NCBI GenBank assembly: GCA_950054155.1
Contig: CATLOT010000030.1
Location: forward strand, 1 to 48,766
From: an uncultured Bacteriovoracaceae bacterium
GTDB lineage: Bacteria > Bdellovibrionota > Bacteriovoracia > Bacteriovoracales > Bacteriovoracaceae
Direction: 5' to 3'
DNA length: 48,766 nt
Shown: positions 41,599 through 48,766 of the stretch, piece by piece
Position numbering within the stretch: position 1 is the first letter of the stretch
How the letters are laid out: every line of letters starts with the position of its first letter
The notes under the pieces: model-generated
The model's database searches: none
The model's input: the letters and a program-made list of their open reading frames with translations, nothing else
Told to the model about the DNA's origin: nothing
Made by a program: the position numbers and the translations under genes

Positions 41599-42282
41599 AT
41601 GAAAAATCTATCGATTTCTGCATTATGCCTACTATTTTCACTCTCTGGCTGTGCTGAAGAGCCAAAAGCGGTTGTCAGCCCGATCGACAGTTTCATCGGT
41701 GGTGAAACGCAAACACCTGGACAAGACCTTACTCTTAACTCACTTGTTTTTGCTGGAGCGGACTTTTTCGGTCAAAGCTGTCACCTTCACCTCGCTCTTA
41801 AGGAAGAAAAAGGTGGTCATTCGGTTCTTGCAAAACTTGAATACTCACTTCACGGTCAAACTCTTCCTGATTTAGAGACTGGTGTTTATCGTTATGACCT
41901 CTCTCAAAATCAATACAGCGATGTTCATTCAACAAATGGTTCAATTGCTTTCGCTGGAGCTCTTGTTCATGATGTTGACGATGTTGATGTTAATCAACTT
42001 CCTGCTTATGAAGCCCAAGGGGAACTTATTTACTCTCTCCGTGTCGACTTAAGTGCAGCTGACTTTCATGACTATGAAGAAGCGATGGAGATTGTTCTTG
42101 ATGATCCTTCTCAACTTGCTGCATTCTCCTCAACTCTTAATCAAGTAAACCGTGCCATTTTTAAAATTGGTCATGCGGGTCACTACGATGCTGCTGGCTG
42201 TGTAGGGTTTAACCTAGAAGGCGTTGAAGAGGTTACTTTTGAAGTAGGCGACCACGGCCATGATGACCACGACCACCCCTAA
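41599..42282 (+). CDS. Lipoprotein with His/Asp-rich C-terminus
   Basis: A 227-residue lipoprotein (MKNLSISALCLLFSLSGC, lipobox L-S-G-C at residue 18) preceded by AAGGAG. The mature protein is His- and Asp-rich: CHLHLALKEEKGGHS, VHDVDDVDVNQL, GHAGHYDAAGC and the tail GDHGHDDHDHP. This predicts binding of Zn, Cu or Ni. No named domain is recognised. It is 14 nt upstream of a TonB-dependent receptor and divergent from tonB, so it is probably a periplasmic or surface metal-binding partner of that receptor. Confidence 0.8.
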   Translation: MKNLSISALCLLFSLSGCAEEPKAVVSPIDSFIGGETQTPGQDLTLNSLVFAGADFFGQSCHLHLALKEEKGGHSVLAKLEYSLHGQTLPDLETGVYRYDLSQNQYSDVHSTNGSIAFAGALVHDVDDVDVNQLPAYEAQGELIYSLRVDLSAADFHDYEEAMEIVLDDPSQLAAFSSTLNQVNRAIFKIGHAGHYDAAGCVGFNLEGVEEVTFEVGDHGHDDHDHP

Positions 42283-42296
42283 CAAAAGATTTTTAA

Positions 42297-44438
42297 ATGA
42301 GTAAAATTCATCTCGTCACTTTAATTTTGCTCATAGCATACTCCCGTGTTGGAATTTCTCAAGAGAGTTACTCCACGGGAGAAATTCTCATCGAGAAGAA
42401 AGAAATTGAAGGCCCTGTTGATAATTTCCAAGCCTTCAAAGTCGAAAAAATTTCCAAAGATAAAATTGAAAATCCTCGTTATCAGACCCTTGCTGATCTT
42501 GTTAAAGACCAAGTTGGTCTTGATACTCAAGTCTACTGCGCCAACTGTGGCGCCAAACGCCTCACCATTAATGGTCTAAAAGGCGAACACACTTCTATTC
42601 TTGTTGACGGTCTTCCTCTTCACTCAGCGGTCTCTAGTTTCTATGGTGTTGATAGTGTCCCCCTTCTTGGACTCTCTGAAGTTCAAGTCATGAGAGGCTC
42701 TGGGGCTTCACTTACTAACCCTGAAGCTATCGGTGGCACCCTTAACCTTATTACAGTCAATCCCTTAGACTTTGAAAATAAGGCTAAAGTTTCTTTTGGA
42801 GTAAATGACGGGTTTTCACGCCAGTCTCAAAACTACAACGTCTTAGTTGGAACCAAGAATGATGAAAAGACCCTAGGTCTTGTCCTTGGTGGTAGTTTTC
42901 ATCGAAATGAAACATGGGATGAAGATAGTAATAATATTGCTGAACTTCCTCAGCGAGAAGGAAAGAGCTTTATTGCTAAATCTCGCTGGACCCCAAACAG
43001 AAGCCATGATCTCTCTTTAAGAGTTGGCTACTCAGACCTTGAAATACTTGGGGGTTACAGAAACCCGACCAAGCCCACCCGTGTCAGACCAAATGCTGCC
43101 GGAGAAGCTGACTTTGTTGATGGCTCTGTCCACAATCAATATATTGGAGATCCCGAAAAGGTCACTGACTGGGTCGATCTCGCGCGTACTGAAGTTGCCC
43201 TCACCCATCTTTACTATATTGACGAAGACACGACTCTTAATCTTAAAGGCGGATACGCTCGCCAAGAACAAAAAGCCATCTATCAACATGGCTTTGACTA
43301 TTCTCATATCGATAATTCCTTTGTTTTTGATGGCTATCTCGAACACTTTTTTAATGAAGAGCTCAGCCTCAAAGCAGGACTCTTTTTAAAAGATGAAAGG
43401 CTGCGCTCTGCCTCAGAGAATCTTTTTGAAAAGTATCCCTCGACAAGCGCTCTCGATATTAAAAAAGATAACTTTGATTACCTCTCTACGGCCCTCTACT
43501 CAGGTCTCAACTGGATTGGGGACGATATTGAAGTGAACCTCGCCTTAAGAGCTGATCGCGTTGACATCAATTGGCTAGAGCTTACCAATGAAGTTGATGA
43601 ATGGGTTCTGGCCCCGCGCTTTATCTTTTCTCACTCTTTCTCTGAGCACCTCACTCAGCGCTTTAGTTATGGACTGGGCTATCGTGCTCCTCTCACCTTC
43701 TTTGAATCAGGTCATGGTAATCAAGAAAGTGGTTATGAAGTGGCCATTACTGAGTTGGAAAAGGCCCACTCTCTTGTTTATAGCCTGAGCTACAACACCC
43801 CCACAGGTTATGTCACAGCAGGGGCTCACTACACCCACCTTAAAAATATGGCCTATGGCTTTGAGGAATTTAATCAGCCTATCCGCTATCGCAATAGTGA
43901 GCAGGACTACGACATTTTTGTCGCCGATCTATTAGTGGGTTATAAACCCAAAGATTGGTGGCTGCTTGAAGCGACCTTTGAAATTTTTGAATACCAAACG
44001 GCTTATAAAAGAAGATTACCTACAGCGGCTATTGAAAAGAGAATAGGCTTAACGTCGCAGATTGATAAAGGACGTTGGTCTCAGCGCCTCGCCTTACAGG
44101 TTGTCCCCTCACGGGATATATCTGCTTACAGCCGCTACGGTGATCACTACGTTAACAGAAATCAAGGAATAGAGCCTATTCTCGATTCCTCACTCAAAAA
44201 GAAAGGTCAGAAAGCTCCAACCTTTGCCACTGTTGATTTTAGTTTAGGCTATAAGTGGACAGAAAAACTCACAGTTAATTTGAATGTTCTCAATGTCTTT
44301 GACTACACTCAAACAAGTGCTGGTGACTCCCCTTCAACTTGGCACTGGCACTTTAATCATGCTCACTATGATGGACTTCACACATGGGGCCCAAATGCTG
44401 GGCGCCAATTTCAACTTGCACTCGACTATAAATTCTAG
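42297..44438 (+). CDS. TonB-dependent outer membrane receptor, candidate metal importer
   Basis: A 713-residue receptor with signal peptide (LVTLILLIAYSRVGIS), a plug domain (about 45-165) and a 22-strand beta-barrel ending in the aromatic residue of LALDYKF. The plug has VYCANCGAKRLTINGLKGEH (CxxC at 81/84) and PLHSAVSSFYGVD; this layout is seen in receptors near metal-handling genes. The C-terminal region has HWHFNHAHYDGLHTW, a dense His cluster probably facing outside or the barrel lumen. Together with the His-rich lipoprotein this suggests Zn, Cu or a metal chelate as substrate. The substrate is inferred only. No good Shine-Dalgarno; likely coupled to the preceding lipoprotein gene. Confidence 0.9.
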   Translation: MSKIHLVTLILLIAYSRVGISQESYSTGEILIEKKEIEGPVDNFQAFKVEKISKDKIENPRYQTLADLVKDQVGLDTQVYCANCGAKRLTINGLKGEHTSILVDGLPLHSAVSSFYGVDSVPLLGLSEVQVMRGSGASLTNPEAIGGTLNLITVNPLDFENKAKVSFGVNDGFSRQSQNYNVLVGTKNDEKTLGLVLGGSFHRNETWDEDSNNIAELPQREGKSFIAKSRWTPNRSHDLSLRVGYSDLEILGGYRNPTKPTRVRPNAAGEADFVDGSVHNQYIGDPEKVTDWVDLARTEVALTHLYYIDEDTTLNLKGGYARQEQKAIYQHGFDYSHIDNSFVFDGYLEHFFNEELSLKAGLFLKDERLRSASENLFEKYPSTSALDIKKDNFDYLSTALYSGLNWIGDDIEVNLALRADRVDINWLELTNEVDEWVLAPRFIFSHSFSEHLTQRFSYGLGYRAPLTFFESGHGNQESGYEVAITELEKAHSLVYSLSYNTPTGYVTAGAHYTHLKNMAYGFEEFNQPIRYRNSEQDYDIFVADLLVGYKPKDWWLLEATFEIFEYQTAYKRRLPTAAIEKRIGLTSQIDKGRWSQRLALQVVPSRDISAYSRYGDHYVNRNQGIEPILDSSLKKKGQKAPTFATVDFSLGYKWTEKLTVNLNVLNVFDYTQTSAGDSPSTWHWHFNHAHYDGLHTWGPNAGRQFQLALDYKF

Positions 44439-44447
44439 GCTTTAGAG

Positions 44448-45662
44448 TTAAATAAAAATCCCGGCGATTGAGGCCGTCATAAAACAGGCAAGAGTTCCCC
44501 CAATCAAGGATTTGATCCCCAAGAGCGCGAGATCTTGTCTTCTCTCGGGGGCAAGTGTTCCAATCCCACCAACTTGGATGGCAATTGAACTAAAGTTAGC
44601 AAACCCACAGAGGGCGTAAGTTGAAATAATTGTGGAACGCTCTGAAAGCTCGGGGATCATGGCCTGCAGATCAAGATAGGCGACGAATTCATTGATAATG
44701 AGTTTCTTCCCTAGAAGAGTTCCCACATTAAAAGCATCTTCCCAAGGAACACCCATAATAAAAGCAATGGGGCTAAAGAGATATCCAGTAATGAGTTCTA
44801 GGGAAAGCCCAGGATAGCCTAGAAGCTCACCAAACCAGCCAAGAGTTCCATTAACAAGGGCGATCAGAGCGATAAAGGCCAAGAGCATAGCCCCAACATT
44901 AATCGCAAGCTTTACACCTTCCGCAGCTCCAGCAGACGCAGCATCAATAAGATTTGCAGTTGTGTTGGGAAGTGTGAGGTTAACCTCGCCTTTAGTTTTT
45001 GAGGCTTCGATTTCGGGGACCAGGATTTTAGCACACACAAGGGCTGCAGGTGCTGACATCACAGAAGCAGCCAAAAGGTGACCTGCATCGATGCCCATTC
45101 CCACGTAAGCTGCGAGCACTCCACCGGCAACGGTTGCCATACCGCCAGTCATAAGGGCCATAAGCTCTGAGCGGGTCATTGAGTTGATGAAAGGCTTAAC
45201 AACCAGTGGCGCTTCCGTTTGTCCTGCAAAGATATTAGCAGCGGCAGAGAGGGACTCAGCTCCGGAAGTTCCCATAACCTTGATCATAACTTTGGCCGTG
45301 CCCTTGATTACAATTTGCATCACCCCAATGTGATAGAGGATGCTCATGAGAGAGCTCATAAAAATAATGGTCGGGAGAACCATCACGAAGAAAATGAAGC
45401 CAAAACGATTAGTCTCCATCAGGCTTCCAAAAATAAATTTAGAACCTTCATTGGTATAAGCAAGAATACCGGTGAAGAAAGCGCGTGCTCCTTCAAATAC
45501 GGCCTGGCCACCACTTGTTTTAAGGATTAGAAGACCAAGAGTCAGCTGAAGGGCAAGCCCTGCTCCGACGGTTTTCCAATTGATTTTCTTTTTGGCATCA
45601 CTTAAGAGGAAAGCTATTCCCACCATCAAAAGTAGGCCCACAAAAGAAATAAGACGCTCCAT
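44448..45662 (-). CDS. NupC-type concentrative nucleoside transporter (CNT family)
   Basis: A 404-residue inner-membrane transporter with about ten helices. Family motifs are SKFIFG, QTEAPLVVKPF, LINEFVAYLDLQ and CGFANFSSIAIQVGGIG, which form the nucleoside and cation site. It imports nucleosides with H+ or Na+. The neighbouring plus-strand genes for pyrimidine and purine nucleoside phosphorylases use its cargo. Convergent with the TonB-dependent receptor gene (9 nt gap). The length is normal for CNT proteins (about 400). Confidence 0.93.
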   Translation of the reverse strand: MERLISFVGLLLMVGIAFLLSDAKKKINWKTVGAGLALQLTLGLLILKTSGGQAVFEGARAFFTGILAYTNEGSKFIFGSLMETNRFGFIFFVMVLPTIIFMSSLMSILYHIGVMQIVIKGTAKVMIKVMGTSGAESLSAAANIFAGQTEAPLVVKPFINSMTRSELMALMTGGMATVAGGVLAAYVGMGIDAGHLLAASVMSAPAALVCAKILVPEIEASKTKGEVNLTLPNTTANLIDAASAGAAEGVKLAINVGAMLLAFIALIALVNGTLGWFGELLGYPGLSLELITGYLFSPIAFIMGVPWEDAFNVGTLLGKKLIINEFVAYLDLQAMIPELSERSTIISTYALCGFANFSSIAIQVGGIGTLAPERRQDLALLGIKSLIGGTLACFMTASIAGIFI

Positions 45663-45723
45663 TAGGACTCCTCGCTATTTGCCGGGGGTCCCTCTAAAAA
45701 GACTTACTAAGCCCTCAATTTTC

Positions 45724-46173
45724 TTAGAAAGAAAACTGGAAATTGACACCTGGCATACTTGTAGCATTGTCTTTACCAAGGTTGTCATTAATTTGATAGT
45801 GATTTTTCGAATGCCACGAGTTTCTCATGGCCGTGGTCATCTCAGGGGTCTGAGAGGGTGAAAGAAATGCATTATTTTGATAGACGTCTTTACTTACGTT
45901 CGCCTGCTTGTAGGCCACGACACCCACACCAATAATGATGCCTATCGCGCCACCGACAACGATATTTTTCAGGTGATCACCGGGCTCATCCACAAAAGAT
46001 AATGTTGAGAGACCAAGAACTGCACCAATCCCTCCACAAGCGCCGACAGTAATGATATCATTCATACTTTGAGCAAAAATGTCGTCAGTTCCCTCACCCT
46101 GAGCAAATGACTTTTGAGGATTAAAAGTGAATACTGCTAGGCACAAAAGAGAGAGGATGAAATTTTTGATCAT
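45724..46173 (-). CDS. Small exported membrane-associated protein of unknown function
   Basis: A 149-residue protein with signal peptide (MIKNFILSLLCLAVFTF region, cleavage probably after SFA). The mature part has two Gly-rich hydrophobic stretches (GACGGIGAVLGLSTLSF and NIVVGGAIGIIIGVGVVAY) that look like a membrane hairpin. A polar C-terminus follows, ending VNFQFSF, an outer-membrane-like aromatic terminus. It may be in the outer membrane or inner membrane; no family is recognised. It lies between nupC and the divergent deoA-type gene, and about 60 nt upstream of nupC on the same strand. Confidence 0.7.
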   Translation of the reverse strand: MIKNFILSLLCLAVFTFNPQKSFAQGEGTDDIFAQSMNDIITVGACGGIGAVLGLSTLSFVDEPGDHLKNIVVGGAIGIIIGVGVVAYKQANVSKDVYQNNAFLSPSQTPEMTTAMRNSWHSKNHYQINDNLGKDNATSMPGVNFQFSF

Positions 46174-46258
46174 AGAATACGCTCACATTGTAAAAAGTTA
46201 GGAAACTTTCCTACAATTTATCGTGAGGCGAAAACCCCGTTACGTCAAGTGAGGACTC

Positions 46259-47581
46259 ATGCTAAGTGCCTATAATATCATTGCCAAAAAAAGAGACGGT
46301 CACGAGTTAAGTGAAGAAGAAATTAAGTGGTTCATTGCGGGCCTAACCGAAGGGCGCATTGGAAATTACCAAATGACTGCCCTTCTTATGGCCATTTATC
46401 TCAATGGTTTTAACACCAAAGAAACGGCCTACCTCACCGATGCCATGCTTTACTCTGGTGAGACCCTTCATTTTGAAGCCAACCATGTTGTCGATAAGCA
46501 CTCAACAGGTGGAGTTGGTGATAAGGCGAGTTTTATCCTCGCCCCGTTGGCCCAAGCTTGTGGTGTGAATGTTCCTATGATCGCCGGCCGTGGTCTCGGT
46601 CATACCGGTGGAACAGTTGATAAAGTTGAGGCCATAGAAGGATTTAAAACGACTCTCAATTTAAAAGAATTCAAGGAAATGCTCGAAGCCCATGGACTTG
46701 TTCTTATTGGCCAGACTGGAGAAATCGCTCCGGCTGATAAGATCATCTATGGTCTTAGAGATGTGACAGCGACAGTTGACTCTATTCCTCTTATCACCGC
46801 TTCGATTATGTCAAAGAAACTGGCTGAAGGTGCCCAAGGTATCGTTATGGATATCAAGGTAGGAAGTGGTGCTTTCATGAAGAGCAAGGCTCAAGCGAGA
46901 AAACTAGCAAAGTCTATTCGCCAAACAGGGCTTCGCTTTGACCGCAATATGATGACCGTCCTCAGTGATATGAATCAGCCGCTGGGTAATGCTGTTGGAA
47001 ATTCTTTGGAGATTATCGAATCTATTGAGACCCTCAAAGGAAATGGGCCCAAGGATCTTACTGATCTTTCAGTGCACCTTGCAGGGGGCATGGTCTTTCT
47101 CGCAGGTCTCGCTAAGACCCATGCGGCGGGAATTAGAAAAGCGAAAGAAGCCCTTAAATCAGGAGCCGGCCTTCAATCCTTTAAGGAGATGATCGAGCGC
47201 CAAGGAGGAAACTCTAAGGTTGTAGAAGACTATGGAATTCTTCCCCAGGCCAGTCATCATCATGTTGTAGCAGCTCCACGCGCGGGCTTCATTACAAAAA
47301 TGGACGCCACACGAATCGGCCAGCATTGTGTCAGTCTCGGTGGTGGACGAAATAAAGCGGAAGATAAAATTGACTTTGGTGTCGGATTCACTTTTCATAA
47401 GAAGATTGGCTCTAAAGTCAAAGAAGGTGAACCCATTGTGACCATTCACCACAATGAAAATCAAAAAGAACTAGCGCAAAAGATTACAGATGAGCTTTTG
47501 CAAAAAGATATTAAACTAGGGCGCCAAAAACCTGCAAAGATTGCGCCCCTTATTTATGAAACAGAAACCTCTTGGAGCTAA
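46259..47581 (+). CDS. deoA: Thymidine / pyrimidine-nucleoside phosphorylase
   Basis: A 440-residue enzyme that splits thymidine, and in some members uridine, with phosphate to give the base and (deoxy)ribose 1-phosphate. The signature DKHSTGGVGDKASFILAPLA and the phosphate/sugar loop GRGLGHTGGTVDK are intact, as are SIMSKKLAEGAQGIVMDIK and the C-terminal domain with GGGRNKAEDKIDFGVGF. It is closer to Firmicutes-type pyrimidine-nucleoside phosphorylase in length, so substrate range is open. GAGG 4 nt before the ATG supports the start. The purine phosphorylase gene follows within 1 nt. Confidence 0.95.
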   Translation: MLSAYNIIAKKRDGHELSEEEIKWFIAGLTEGRIGNYQMTALLMAIYLNGFNTKETAYLTDAMLYSGETLHFEANHVVDKHSTGGVGDKASFILAPLAQACGVNVPMIAGRGLGHTGGTVDKVEAIEGFKTTLNLKEFKEMLEAHGLVLIGQTGEIAPADKIIYGLRDVTATVDSIPLITASIMSKKLAEGAQGIVMDIKVGSGAFMKSKAQARKLAKSIRQTGLRFDRNMMTVLSDMNQPLGNAVGNSLEIIESIETLKGNGPKDLTDLSVHLAGGMVFLAGLAKTHAAGIRKAKEALKSGAGLQSFKEMIERQGGNSKVVEDYGILPQASHHHVVAAPRAGFITKMDATRIGQHCVSLGGGRNKAEDKIDFGVGFTFHKKIGSKVKEGEPIVTIHHNENQKELAQKITDELLQKDIKLGRQKPAKIAPLIYETETSWS

Positions 47582-47582
47582 G

Positions 47583-48407
47583 ATGGAATTGCAAAAGAGA
47601 TTAGAAGAAACGGCAAAGGCCATCAAAGAAAGAATCCAAGGAGAACTGCCAACAAGTGCCGTGACACTTGGAAGTGGTCTTGGGGAATTTGCTGATAAAC
47701 TGACAGAAAAGACTATCATTCCTTATAATGAGATCCCTCACTTTCATGGGACAAGTGTCGTAGGTCATGCTGGTCAACTCGTTGTCGGAACGACTTCAAA
47801 AGGTACACGTGTCCTCGCTCTTCAAGGTCGCATTCACGCCTATGAAGGTCATAGCTTTGAAGAAGTTGTTTTTCCTACTCGTGTCCTTAAAGGCCTAGGT
47901 ATTAAAAACCTCCTTCTCACAAATGCCAGTGGTGGAATGAATCCCAAACATAAGGCAGGAGACCTGGTCATTATAAAAGACCATCTTAACCTTACGGGAA
48001 ACAATCCCCTTTTTGGTCCTAACCATGAATTTCTTGGACCGCGTTTTCCCGATATGACTCATACCTATGATCCCAAACTTCGAGAGGCAATTAAAGAAGC
48101 CGCAAAAGAAGTTGGCTACAATATCACAGAAGGTGTTTACGTTGGAGTCCTTGGCCCAAGTTATGAGACACCTGCAGAAATTAAAATGTATCAGACACTA
48201 GGGGGCGATATGGTGGGAATGTCCACTGTCGCTGAGGCCATTGCTGGTCATCACTGTGGATTGAAGATGGCGGGGATTTCATGCATTACCAATATGGCCG
48301 CTGGTCTTGGTGCAACTGAACTTGATCACGCCGACATCAAAGAAGAAGCGAATAAAGTAAAAGATACTTTTATTAATCTTCTTAATTCTTCACTTTCTCA
48401 TTTTTAA
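47583..48407 (+). CDS. Purine nucleoside phosphorylase (PNP-I, trimeric type)
   Basis: A 274-residue trimeric-type PNP. Motifs are LGSGLGEFAD, LQGRIHAYEGHS, NASGGMNP, GPSYETPAEIKM, GMSTVAEAIAGHH and ITNMAAG, with the purine-binding Asn. It releases guanine or hypoxanthine from (deoxy)nucleosides. The ATG at 47583 follows GGAG by 5 nt; the open frame further up overlaps deoA and is not conserved. It is co-transcribed with the pyrimidine phosphorylase, forming a salvage operon with NupC nearby. A hairpin terminator lies just after its stop. Confidence 0.94.
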   Translation: MELQKRLEETAKAIKERIQGELPTSAVTLGSGLGEFADKLTEKTIIPYNEIPHFHGTSVVGHAGQLVVGTTSKGTRVLALQGRIHAYEGHSFEEVVFPTRVLKGLGIKNLLLTNASGGMNPKHKAGDLVIIKDHLNLTGNNPLFGPNHEFLGPRFPDMTHTYDPKLREAIKEAAKEVGYNITEGVYVGVLGPSYETPAEIKMYQTLGGDMVGMSTVAEAIAGHHCGLKMAGISCITNMAAGLGATELDHADIKEEANKVKDTFINLLNSSLSHF

Positions 48408-48730
48408 ATTTTTGAGAGGGGGCATTGATTTGTGCCCCACTCTCTTTCTCTTGGACCGTAAATAAAGACAAGTCCACCAGGTTTAGTTAGACGTAATCCT
48501 TCTTGGTCTCCCTTGAGAGCATCAATCAACGGGTCAATATTGGACCACGAAACCATCGGACAACCTGAGCTCATGACATAAGCTCTTCTCTTACTCACCA
48601 TTGCGTGCTTATGGATGACAACGGCACGTTCGCAAGCATTATCATTAATACCTTCTTCTAAACCGTGAAGGACAAGGCTGCGCCCAAACTGACCTTTCCT
48701 TGAAATCACGGACACTACTTTAAGCAGCAA
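48404..48730 (-). pseudogene. Murein L,D-transpeptidase (YkuD_2 type), 5' part missing or frameshifted
   Basis: This frame carries the catalytic C-terminal part of YkuD_2-type proteins: FGRSLVLHGLEEG, NACERAVVIHKHAMVS, the cysteine motif SSGCPMVSW, and LVFIYGP. Such enzymes are exported and usually 200 or more residues, whereas this frame opens after a TAA at 48742-48740 and has only a TTG start (48730). In another minus-strand frame the upstream bases read VEYRIKTCLAA and then stop; joined to LKVVSVISRKG by a frameshift near 48717-48722 they would continue the family pattern. So the gene is either frameshifted (true or sequencing error) or cut short. It converges on the PNP gene with a 4-nt overlap. 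Confidence 0.6.
48414..48450 (+). terminator. Terminator of the nucleoside phosphorylase operon
   Basis: An 11-bp stem with one bulge (48414-48424 with 48433-48444), loop of 8, is followed by TTTCTCTTGG on the plus strand. It lies 7 nt after the PNP stop and inside the end of the convergent transpeptidase frame. Confidence 0.65.
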
Positions 48731-48766
48731 GACAGGTTTTTATTCTATACTCCACTGGGCTCACAT

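Overview
The window is about 49 kb of a gene-dense bacterial chromosome with roughly 40-45 % GC by eye. It holds 44 protein-coding genes, one of them only a start codon cut by the left edge. No rRNA, tRNA, IS element or CRISPR array was seen. The gene content suggests a Gram-negative, flagellated bacterium of the Bdellovibrionota type (Bacteriovorax/Halobacteriovorax-like). This is inferred from many predicted lipoproteins and secreted hydrolases, a MotAB stator, a TonB-dependent receptor, a GH25 muramidase lipoprotein, a large subtilase, nucleoside-salvage genes and a family-B DNA polymerase II. No phylogenetic marker was compared, so the assignment is tentative.

Layout. 1-4.6 kb: a cut CDS, a YihY/BrkB membrane protein without a normal start codon, a small lipoprotein, DNA polymerase II and a proline iminopeptidase. 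4.8-8.4 kb: a LysR regulator divergent from a flavoprotein that keeps the iodotyrosine-deiodinase substrate triad, a secreted two-HKD phospholipase D/nuclease and a small secreted protein. 8.6-12.5 kb: a compact aromatic amino acid operon (DAHP synthase-chorismate mutase, aminotransferase, TyrA, PheA) preceded by an extended -10 promoter and a leader with a short ORF. 12.4-17 kb: a YciB-like membrane protein, a WYL regulator, a membrane-anchored protein, an RluA-type pseudouridine synthase and motA-motB. 17.2-21.4 kb: a giant Gly-rich/coiled-coil lipoprotein and a GH25 lysozyme-like lipoprotein. 21.5-27 kb: a small acidic protein behind a near-consensus promoter, then the minus-strand block rpsF-rpsR (fused) / DUF2232 / rplI / dnaB / pabB. 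27.3-38.7 kb: mostly secreted proteins (lipoprotein, subtilase plus a translationally coupled 1045-residue partner, a GT-C-like membrane protein, two tandem paralogous lipoproteins, a His-motif secreted protein). 38.8-44.4 kb: RNase G/E, a periplasmic thioredoxin-like protein, TonB, a His-rich lipoprotein and a TonB-dependent receptor. 44.4-48.8 kb: NupC transporter, a small secreted protein, pyrimidine and purine nucleoside phosphorylases, and a broken or partial L,D-transpeptidase.

The most notable observation is a single uninterrupted reading frame joining ribosomal proteins bS6 and bS18, with no conventional in-frame start codon for bS18. Others are a short ORF in the aromatic operon leader whose start overlaps an anti-Shine-Dalgarno element and whose stop overlaps the Shine-Dalgarno; a bacterial IYD-type dehalogenase candidate; the coupled protease/partner pair; and a candidate TonB-dependent metal-uptake locus. 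Function is unknown for about a quarter of the genes, nearly all exported.
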